From contig JAJFGN010000037.1 of NCBI GenBank assembly GCA_021776115.1, positions 1 through 56,501 of the forward strand: DNA of 56,501 bases, in the 5' to 3' direction. The stretch's first letter is position 1; each line of letters begins with the position of its first letter. Shown in pieces: positions 50,660 through 56,501 of the stretch. The notes beneath the pieces are model-generated. The model worked only from the letters and a program-made list of their open reading frames with translations, ran no database searches and had not been told where the DNA came from. The stretch comes from Kiloniellaceae bacterium (GTDB lineage: Bacteria > Pseudomonadota > Alphaproteobacteria > Kiloniellales > J153). The translations under genes and the position numbers were made by a program.

Positions 50660-51691
50660 ATGAAGTTATCTAAGCTAATCAAGGGCTTTGTGTGCGCCGG
50701 CGCCGTTTTGACGTTGGGCTCAAGCGCCTGGGCCGCGGAGGTCGAGGGACCCAAGGTTGAGTGGAAGCTATCGACCTGGGGCAAGCCGCGCGCTTTCACG
50801 GTTGGCGTGGAGAAGCTGGCGGAATTAATCTCCGACAAGACCGACGGCAATTTCACCCTCAAGATATTCTACGGTGGCGCGCTGTCGAAGAATCGGGAAA
50901 ATTTGGACGGCTTGAAGCTTGGCGCTTTCGAAGCCGCCATGTTCTGCAACTTCTATCATCCAAATAAGAACCCGGCGCTGATGGTCTTGACCATGCCGTT
51001 CCTGCCGCTCAGCGATTGGAAGAAGAATGTCGCCGTGCGCGACGCCGTCTATCGGCACCCCGACGTGGTCGCAGAGATGGCGAAATGGAATGCCATGATC
51101 TACGTTTCCTCATACCTTCCGCAGTACGAGTTCTTGGGTAAGGGTACGCCGCCCTTGAAACTGGACGACTGGAAGGGGTTGCGGGTGCGGGCCGGCGGCG
51201 GTGTCGGCAAGGCCATGGAAGTCCTGGGCGCGACCCGGACCACGACCACGGCAACCGAGGTTTATACCGCCGTTCAACGCGGCACGGTGGACGCGGCGTC
51301 CTTCCCCTTCACCTATGCCCACGTCGCCTACAAGCTGCATGAGGTGTCGGAGTGGTACACGTCTAACCTGTCGCCAGGTTCGTCCGACTGTCCCGTCGCC
51401 TTGAACATTCAGGCGTACGAGGCCCTGCCTGACCAGTACAAGAAACTGCTTCAGGATGTCCGCCCTGAAGTTGTTGAGACGCAAGTGCAAGCCTATATCG
51501 ACATCGACAAGAAGAATTTGCCGATATTGGAAGGAAAGTTGAAGAAAATCGTCTACACACCGGACCAAATCGCCGCCTTCCGTGCGGCTGCCGGTAAGCC
51601 GGTCATCGATGCTTGGATCGCCGAGAACCAAGAAAGGTTCGACGCCCAAGGTCTGATCGACCTTATCAACGCGACAGCCGCGGCAAACTGA
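50660..51691 (+). CDS. dctP: TRAP transporter periplasmic binding protein (DctP family)
   Basis: A 343-residue binding protein with a signal peptide of about 26 residues (SSAWAAEV). The mature part starts VEWKLSTWGKPRAFTVGVEK; the conserved Arg for the carboxylate is in the LRVRAGGGVGKAMEVLGA segment (about 174-190), and GTVDAASFPFTYAHVAYKLH follows. ATG 50660 sits after GGGAGGA, in the same 15-base context (CGATCATTGGGAGGA) as the ABC binding protein at 29759. The cargo is probably an organic acid processed by the CoA genes next door. Confidence 0.92.
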   Translation: MKLSKLIKGFVCAGAVLTLGSSAWAAEVEGPKVEWKLSTWGKPRAFTVGVEKLAELISDKTDGNFTLKIFYGGALSKNRENLDGLKLGAFEAAMFCNFYHPNKNPALMVLTMPFLPLSDWKKNVAVRDAVYRHPDVVAEMAKWNAMIYVSSYLPQYEFLGKGTPPLKLDDWKGLRVRAGGGVGKAMEVLGATRTTTTATEVYTAVQRGTVDAASFPFTYAHVAYKLHEVSEWYTSNLSPGSSDCPVALNIQAYEALPDQYKKLLQDVRPEVVETQVQAYIDIDKKNLPILEGKLKKIVYTPDQIAAFRAAAGKPVIDAWIAENQERFDAQGLIDLINATAAAN

Positions 51692-51706
51692 GCCGTCGTC
51701 ATCGGC

Positions 51707-51732
51707 GGGCGGGATCGATAGAGATCCCGCCC
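51707..51732 (+). other. Intercistronic hairpin between dctP and dctQ
   Basis: GGGCGGGATC / GATCCCGCCC is a perfect 10-base stem with a six-base loop, followed by GTTT. It can act as a weak terminator and 3' shield that raises dctP mRNA above the permease mRNA. Confidence 0.65.
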
Positions 51733-51770
51733 GTTTCACGTTCCATGTCTCTCAAGGGAGAACAGCCGCG

Positions 51771-52382
51771 GTGGAAGCTATGACGCCCGGTGACCGTTTC
51801 GTCGTACGGCTGGACCGGGCGCTTGCCGTCATAGAAAATGCGACAGCTCTTATTTCAGGCGTCACGATTTTCGGCCTGATGCTGTTTGCGATCGCAAACA
51901 TTGCCCTACGCAAAATCTTCAATTTTCCGATCTTCGGTTATATCGACGTGGTCGAGTTAACGATGATCGTTTTCGCTCTTGCCGCCATTTCCTATTGTCA
52001 ACGGATTGGCGGCCATGTGCGGATGGAACTGGTTCTTGGCGCCATGAAAGGCCGGTTGCTGTGGATCAGCGAGGCCATCGCAACACTGGTGGCAATATTC
52101 GTGGTGTTGGTTCTGATCCGCTACAGCTGGGACTATTTTCTGAACGCCTATATCAATGGCGATAGCACCATCGACGCAGAGCTCTCGACTTGGCCGGCTA
52201 AGCTGGTGGTACCGGTCGTCATGACTGTTTTGGCGACGCGGCTCGGTCTGCAGCTTTGGGGTTATCTGCGTCTCGCCATCGATCCGGCGCGTACGCCGCT
52301 GGCCGTGCCTCTTATCGAGAATGTCGAGGAACAAGCACGTCACGAAATTGAAGAAGCCGGCATCACCGTGAACGACGGATAA
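51771..52382 (+). CDS. dctQ: TRAP transporter small permease (DctQ family)
   Basis: A 203-residue membrane protein with four helices (about 27-47, 60-78, 98-120 and 140-165). Family landmarks are FNFPIFGYIDVVELTMIVFA, AISYCQRIGGHVRMELVLGA and STWPAKLVVPVVM. GTG 51771 lies 11 bases after GGGAG; ATG 51780 in frame is the alternative. It couples DctP to the large permease DctM, whose gene starts 12 bases later. Confidence 0.88.
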   Translation: MEAMTPGDRFVVRLDRALAVIENATALISGVTIFGLMLFAIANIALRKIFNFPIFGYIDVVELTMIVFALAAISYCQRIGGHVRMELVLGAMKGRLLWISEAIATLVAIFVVLVLIRYSWDYFLNAYINGDSTIDAELSTWPAKLVVPVVMTVLATRLGLQLWGYLRLAIDPARTPLAVPLIENVEEQARHEIEEAGITVNDG

Positions 52383-52394
52383 GAACCGGGGCCC

Positions 52395-53693
52395 ATGGAT
52401 TCTCTCACTGTCGGCATCATTGGTTGTGTGGCGCTCCTCGCCATGGTGATGATTGGGGTTCGCGTTGTCTTCGCCGCCGCAGTCGTGGGCCTTTCCGGGC
52501 TTGTCTACCTGATCGGCTGGGATGCGGGTGCGGGGATCGCGGGGCAAATTCCACACTCCAAATCCGTCACCTATCCTTTGTCGGTCCTGCCGGTCTTCAT
52601 TCTGATCGGATTCCTGGCGTTCCACGCCGGGATTACGCAGGCCCTGTTCGATGCCGCGCGTAAATGGATTGGCTGGGTCCCGGGCGGCCTTGCCGTGGCG
52701 ACCGTTTTGGCGACGGCCGGCTTTGCCGCCGTGTCCGGCGCGTCTACGGCGACGGCGGCGGTTTTCGCGCGCGTCGCCATTCCCGACATGCTGAAGTATA
52801 ACTACGACAAGCGGCTCGCGGCCGGTGTCGTGGCGGCGGGCGGGACCTTGGCGAGCCTCATCCCACCCTCGGCGATTCTGGTTATCTACGCCATCATTGT
52901 CGAAGAATCGGTCGGCGCCTTGTTGCTTGCCGGTTTCCTGCCCGGCATGGTTTCCGCGCTTATTTACGTGCTGTTGATCGTGGGCATGGCGTGGTGGAAG
53001 CCGAGCCTGGGCAAGCCCATCACCGGCTTTACTTGGGGCGATCGCGTTCGCTCGCTGCCCGGCGCGGCGCCGATCATGCTGGTTATTTTCATTATTTTTC
53101 ACGCCATCTACGCCGGCTGGGCCACGCCCACCGAGGCCGGGGCGCTCGGCGCGGGTGTGGTCTTCGTCGTGGCGCTCTGGCGCGGCATGGGCTTGAAGGC
53201 GCTGAAGACCTCCTTGATGGAAACGGCCAATCTGACCGTCATGATCTTCTCGCTGATCTGGGGCGTGCTTGTTTTCGTGCGCTTTTTGGGGTTCGCGGGC
53301 TTGCCCGAGGCCTTCGCGAGTTGGGTCGCGGATCTCGACCTGCCGCCGATGGCGATCATGATCTGTATTCTCTTGGCCTATGCCGTTCTGGGCATGTTCA
53401 TGGATGCGATCGGCATGCTGATCTTGACGTTGCCGGTCGTGTTTCCGGCCGTCATGGCGCTTGGCTACGATCCGATCTGGTTCGGCATTATCGTCGTTAA
53501 GATGGCGGAGATCTGTCTGATCACACCGCCTATCGGCCTCAACTGTTATGTCGTCAACGGCGTCAGGCCGGATATTCCTTTATCCGATGTGTTTAGGGGA
53601 ATAGGACCGTTTTTCGTCGCCGATGTCATCACCGTCGGTGTGCTGCTTGCCTTTCCCGACATCGTGCTGTGGCTGCCGCGCACGATGGGATGA
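52395..53693 (+). CDS. dctM: TRAP transporter large permease (DctM family)
   Basis: A 432-residue permease of about 12 helices. Motifs: VLPVFILIGFLAFHAGITQA, ATAGFAAVSGASTATAAVFA (first P-loop-like gate), GGTLASLIPPSAILVIYAII, PTEAGALGAGVVF, AYAVLGMFMDAIGMLILTLP and EICLITPPIGLNCYVVNGV. It is full length for the family. Sodium-driven uptake of an organic acid with DctP and DctQ is expected. Confidence 0.93.
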   Translation: MDSLTVGIIGCVALLAMVMIGVRVVFAAAVVGLSGLVYLIGWDAGAGIAGQIPHSKSVTYPLSVLPVFILIGFLAFHAGITQALFDAARKWIGWVPGGLAVATVLATAGFAAVSGASTATAAVFARVAIPDMLKYNYDKRLAAGVVAAGGTLASLIPPSAILVIYAIIVEESVGALLLAGFLPGMVSALIYVLLIVGMAWWKPSLGKPITGFTWGDRVRSLPGAAPIMLVIFIIFHAIYAGWATPTEAGALGAGVVFVVALWRGMGLKALKTSLMETANLTVMIFSLIWGVLVFVRFLGFAGLPEAFASWVADLDLPPMAIMICILLAYAVLGMFMDAIGMLILTLPVVFPAVMALGYDPIWFGIIVVKMAEICLITPPIGLNCYVVNGVRPDIPLSDVFRGIGPFFVADVITVGVLLAFPDIVLWLPRTMG

Positions 53694-53706
53694 AGGGGGG
53701 CAGGCC

Positions 53707-54171
53707 CTAGTCGGACCTCACTGCTTTCGCGCCGCCGCACCACCCCGGCCGGGCGTTGCCCGTGTAAGGCCGTCCTAGGCCGGCCGCGATAATCGTCTGG
53801 CCCGCGTCGCGCCCATCGAGAGTTTCGACGCGCGCCAGGACGCGGCCCGCATACTTCCCGTTCCTGACCTCAAAGAGAACAACCTGTCCAGCCTCCAGCA
53901 GCGCCAAGAGCGCCTCGGCCGCGCGCGCCGCAGCTTGCGCCTCGGCCGGGCAGCGCGATCGCTTCTCGGGTGTATCCAGCCCGGCGATGCGCACGCTCGT
54001 CTCGATGATGTGTCCCGGCCAAATACGCGCGCGGGCTTTGAAGGTATCGCCGTCGGTGACGCTTACAACCTCGGCGACGATCGGTCCGGGAAGTGTCTCG
54101 GCCGCGGCTGCTGGCGTGGCGGCGGCAAGGGCAAGAAATGCAACTATAAGTATGTATTTTTTTATAGTCAT
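53707..54171 (-). CDS. Secreted thermonuclease-like (SNase-fold) protein
   Basis: A 154-residue protein with signal peptide about 1-24 (LALAAATPAAAAE) and an SNase domain: VVSVTDGDTFKARARIWPGH (calcium Asp region), SVRIAGLDTPEKRSRCPAEA (catalytic Arg in RIAGLDTPE), GKYAGRVLARVETLDGRDAG and the closing LGRPYTGNARPGW. ATG 54171 is chosen for the signal peptide. Secreted SNase homologues degrade nucleic acids or have lost activity; key residues (Asp, Arg, Glu) appear present. It converges with dctM, 13 bases apart. Confidence 0.85.
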   Translation of the reverse strand: MTIKKYILIVAFLALAAATPAAAAETLPGPIVAEVVSVTDGDTFKARARIWPGHIIETSVRIAGLDTPEKRSRCPAEAQAAARAAEALLALLEAGQVVLFEVRNGKYAGRVLARVETLDGRDAGQTIIAAGLGRPYTGNARPGWCGGAKAVRSD

Positions 54172-54302
54172 GCAACCATAAGCTACATGATGCCATGGGC
54201 GGAACGCAAGCGGAACAGACCCGCCTAGTTTTCCCCCATTCATCGGGCGCGCTAGTTTTTGCGGCCTTGCTCCGTGTCATAGGCCGCCCCCTCGATTTCT
54301 CA

Positions 54303-54380
54303 TGAATGGCCCTCGGCATACCCCGTTTGGGGTATGTCAAAGAGAGTCATTGGCTGGCCAAGATTGGGTCTAGTTGCGAT
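54303..54380 (+). promoter_or_regulatory. Duplicated upstream block, copy A (before the LuxR gene)
   Basis: A 78-base block about 80% identical to 55676-55752. It contains the perfect palindrome CATACCCC-GTTT-GGGGTATG (54317-54336), then AGTCATTGGCTGGCCAAGAT and GTCTAGTTGCGAT. Its presence before both the regulator gene and the SpvB-type gene suggests a shared promoter with a regulator-binding site, perhaps for the LuxR protein itself. The remaining part of the 310-base gap shows no gene. Confidence 0.7.
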
Positions 54381-54481
54381 AATGATTAAATGAATATGGC
54401 CTCGTCATAGAAGACGGGACAGGACCGCACAGGCTCGAGCGGCGGGGGAGATGGGTAAGGATAGGGAGGCTTATCCGAGAC

Positions 54482-55624
54482 GTGAACGAACTGCTTGATC
54501 TCGTAGGTCGCATCTACGATGTGGGCGCGGGGATGAAGCCCTGGTCGCACTGCCTTAGCGAAATCGCGCGTATATCCCGAAGCCGCGCGGCCGTCGTGCA
54601 GGTTACAGGCTTGGCGAAGCGCAACCTCGTTCAGTTGGAACAGGTAAACGTCGACGCCGAGGAAATCGAAGAGTACGTAAAATATTACCGCCAAAACTCT
54701 CCCCGGATCGAATTTGGGAACAACAAGCCGTTCGGTCAAATATTTTCCGATTACGATTTCATTTCCGAGTCGGAGATGGACAGGAACGAGTATTATGCCG
54801 ACTTCTTGGCCAAGTGGGGGTTCCGCTATTTCGCCGGCGGCGTCTTCCTCATCGGCCCGGATCTGCTGGGGCATTTCAGCATTCAGCGCACCCAACGCGA
54901 GGGACACGTCGATGGCGAGCAAATTCGTTTGCTCGAGCGCCTATTGCCGCACATAAAACGCGCGATGGAGCTGGAGTGGCGATTTCGCGCCATCCGGCAT
55001 GAACGCGACGGCGCCAACGATGTCTTGGATCGGCTCCCGCAGGGGGTGATCTTGGTAACGGCATCCGGACAGATCGTTCGGGCGAATCGCGCCGCCGAGC
55101 GGACTCTGTCGACGGAAGACGGCCTGCGGGTCGAGGACGGCGCGCTCTGCGCCGCAACCCAGCCGGAGACCCATCGCCTGCATTTGCTCATCGCCCGGGC
55201 GGCAAAAACGGCCCTCGGCAAGGGTTTAGCCTCCGGCGGCGTCCTTTCGATTGCGCGATCGTCGAAGCGGCGGCCGCCGCTGTCGGTTTCGATTTCGCCG
55301 CTCCCCATCGACGCGAAGTTGAACACGGGCCCATCCGGGCCTCGTAAGGCGGTGACCCTTCTTTTTGTCCACGATCCCGAGACGACCGCGGAAGTTTCGA
55401 GCGAGATGCTGCAGGGGTTCTATGGATTAACACCGGCAGAGATACGGTTGGCCGCGGCGCTGGCGAGCGGCGCGCACTTGAAAGCCGCGGCCGAGCGCTT
55501 CGGCATCTCACCGGCGACGGCGCGTACCCAACTCAAGGCGATCTTCGGCAAAACCGGAACGCATCGCCAGACCGACCTGATACGGCTCATCCTTTCCGGC
55601 CCAGCCGCGATCCGCACGCTGTAG
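54482..55624 (+). CDS. LuxR-type HTH regulator with PAS-like sensor part
   Basis: A 380-residue regulator. The C-terminal HTH (about 315-375) reads YGLTPAEIRLAAALASGAHL, then FGISPATARTQLKAIFGKTG and the tail HRQTDLIRLIL, as in LuxR/NarL output domains. Residues about 1-170 are a sensor-like region not recognised as an acyl-homoserine-lactone domain; about 180-290 looks like a PAS domain (LDRLPQGVILVTASGQIVRA). No receiver Asp domain is present. GTG 54482 is used; the ribosome site is poor and a downstream start is possible. It lies between the two copies of the duplicated palindrome block. Confidence 0.85.
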   Translation: MNELLDLVGRIYDVGAGMKPWSHCLSEIARISRSRAAVVQVTGLAKRNLVQLEQVNVDAEEIEEYVKYYRQNSPRIEFGNNKPFGQIFSDYDFISESEMDRNEYYADFLAKWGFRYFAGGVFLIGPDLLGHFSIQRTQREGHVDGEQIRLLERLLPHIKRAMELEWRFRAIRHERDGANDVLDRLPQGVILVTASGQIVRANRAAERTLSTEDGLRVEDGALCAATQPETHRLHLLIARAAKTALGKGLASGGVLSIARSSKRRPPLSVSISPLPIDAKLNTGPSGPRKAVTLLFVHDPETTAEVSSEMLQGFYGLTPAEIRLAAALASGAHLKAAAERFGISPATARTQLKAIFGKTGTHRQTDLIRLILSGPAAIRTL

Positions 55625-55675
55625 GCGGCCGAATTTCTCGGCGGTTCGACAAGGCGACCCCATCGATTTTTTTTG

Positions 55676-55752
55676 TAAATGGCCCCCAGCATACCCTGTT
55701 TGGGGCATGACAAAAGCGTCATTGCCTGGTCAAGATTAGGTCTAGCTGCGAT
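55676..55752 (+). promoter_or_regulatory. Duplicated upstream block, copy B (before the SpvB-type gene)
   Basis: Diverged copy of 54303-54380 with the palindrome CATACCCT-GTTT-GGGGCATG (55690-55709, six of eight pairs kept) and TCAAGATTAGGTCTAGCTGC. It follows the LuxR stop by about 50 bases and precedes the SpvB-type gene by about 140. Confidence 0.7.
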
Positions 55753-55892
55753 TCGGTTCGCGAGGAGCGCTATCGGGGAAATCTCGGTTGAAACTGTCCA
55801 TGCCGACATGCGATGGCATGATCGAGGGCCTTGTCCGCATTTTTTACTGACTTAGCGCAGGCGGCGATAGCGACAGCCGACGAAAACGGGGG

Positions 55893-56501
55893 GTGCGGGT
55901 TTTGGTGGGGCTAGGCACCGGGTGCGTCACGCGTTTTTATGACGGGGGTGCCGTCCGCGAGGTCAGCCGGGACCCGCATGGCCTTCGGTCTGGAGTTCGC
56001 ACAGGCCTTCCCAAAATTCCCCGCTTACTCGCGGCCTTGCTTTTCTTGGCCGCCCCAATCGCGATTTTATCTTCGGAGGCACGAGCGCAAACCGTCGCCG
56101 GGGTGACGCCCGGGGCTTTGAGCGTGGGGCAGTCCGGCGCGGCGAGTTATTCGATCCCGATTTCGGTGCCGCCGGGCACCGGGGGCATGGCGCCGAGCCT
56201 GTCGCTGAACTACGGCAGCCAGGGCGGCAACGGCCTCTTGGGCGTCGGCTGGTCGCTGGGCGGGCTCTCGGTCATCCACCGCTGCCCGACGACCTTGGAG
56301 CAGGACGGCTTCATCGACGGCGTCGATTACGACGCCAACGACAAGCTGTGCCTGGACGGGCAGCGCCTGGTCGCGATCGCCGGCGTCTATGGCGCCGACG
56401 GGACCGAGTACCGCACCGAGATCGACGGTTTCGCCAGGATCGTCTCCCAGGGGGTGGTGGGTGCCGGCCCGGCCTCCTTCTCGGTCTGGACCAAGTCGGG
56501 C
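55893..56501 (+). CDS. SpvB/RHS-type secreted protein, N-terminal part, cut by the window edge
   Basis: The open frame runs from after a stop at 55848-55850 to the window end. A signal-like segment LLAALLFLAAPIAILSSEAR ends at ARA-QTVAG. Then comes the SpvB (Salmonella virulence plasmid B) start: GALSVGQSGAASYSIPISVP, PGTGGMAPSLSLNYGSQGGN, GLLGVGWSLGGLSVIHRCPT and DKLCLDGQRLVAI. Proteins with this N-terminus usually continue into FG-GAP and RHS/YD repeats and may carry a C-terminal toxin. No ATG fits; GTG 55893 (or 55905) gives an unusually long stretch of about 40 residues before the signal segment. Size and toxin domain are beyond the window. Confidence 0.8.
   Translation, partial: MRVLVGLGTGCVTRFYDGGAVREVSRDPHGLRSGVRTGLPKIPRLLAALLFLAAPIAILSSEARAQTVAGVTPGALSVGQSGAASYSIPISVPPGTGGMAPSLSLNYGSQGGNGLLGVGWSLGGLSVIHRCPTTLEQDGFIDGVDYDANDKLCLDGQRLVAIAGVYGADGTEYRTEIDGFARIVSQGVVGAGPASFSVWTKSG

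Noticed and set aside
1-56501. tRNA, rRNA, riboswitch and CRISPR search by eye
   Set aside because: No cloverleaf with a T-loop GGTTCGAATCC-type core, no rRNA sequence, no known riboswitch core and no spaced repeats were found.

Overview
The window is a high-GC (about 63-65% by eye) bacterial chromosome segment packed with catabolic and transport genes. The mix of tripartite tricarboxylate (TTT), TRAP and ABC importers, PQQ-dependent dehydrogenase genes, FCD-GntR and MocR regulators and dispersed GTCATCCCGG inverted repeats suggests a metabolically versatile alphaproteobacterium, perhaps Rhodospirillales-like. That placement is an inference; no rRNA, tRNA or other marker gene is present.

Layout. 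1-2.6 kb: the tail of an IS110-type transposase, a broken MocR regulator and a divergent flavin-binding oxidase-like gene. 2.7-15.1 kb: a carboxylate-to-formyl C1 module. It has a divergent SucCD-like ligase pair, a TTT importer (tctCBA), an FCD-GntR regulator, a thiamine-diphosphate lyase of the oxalyl-CoA decarboxylase / 2-hydroxyacyl-CoA lyase type, a formyl-CoA transferase (frc), a MITE-like element, an ALDH1L-type formyltransferase/hydrolase and formate-THF ligase (fhs). Three 7-3-7 TGGTATA-N3-TATACCA sites mark the probable GntR regulon. 15.2-20 kb: a sugar-acid cluster (denD-like dehydrogenase, SDR, isopropylmalate-dehydrogenase-like enzyme, IlvD/Edd dehydratase). 20.1-23.3 kb: a small Cys-rich protein, an agmatinase-family ureohydrolase, a BON/DUF1207 outer-membrane protein and a carboxymuconolactone-decarboxylase-like protein. 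23.3-29.3 kb: a PQQ alcohol dehydrogenase cluster with its associated binding protein, beta-propeller, cytochrome c and ankyrin protein. The dehydrogenase carries the extra Asp typical of lanthanide-dependent enzymes.

29.6-39.8 kb is one long, mostly overlapping operon: an ABC sugar/polyol importer with two ATPases and a 66-residue membrane protein, followed by dhaL, dhaM, HPr, enzyme I, a small HTH protein and dhaK. It encodes a full private phosphorelay from PEP to dihydroxyacetone. 39.8-46.4 kb holds a patatin-like lipase, a gene remnant, a cupin/TetR divergent pair with three palindromic operators, a DUF2914 protein, an unrecognised membrane transporter, a low-GC methyltransferase and a small membrane protein. 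46.9-53.7 kb carries acyl-CoA dehydrogenase, CoA-transferase, enoyl-CoA hydratase and a TRAP transporter, suggesting uptake and beta-oxidation-like breakdown of an organic acid. 53.7-56.5 kb has a secreted thermonuclease-like protein, a LuxR-type regulator and the start of a SpvB/RHS-type secreted protein cut off by the window edge. The regulator and the SpvB gene share a diverged 78-base upstream block containing the palindrome CATACCCC-GTTT-GGGGTATG.

The most promising leads are the GntR-marked formyl-CoA/C1 module with its non-canonical lyase and altered SucCD-like ligase, and the LuxR-SpvB pair with duplicated operator.
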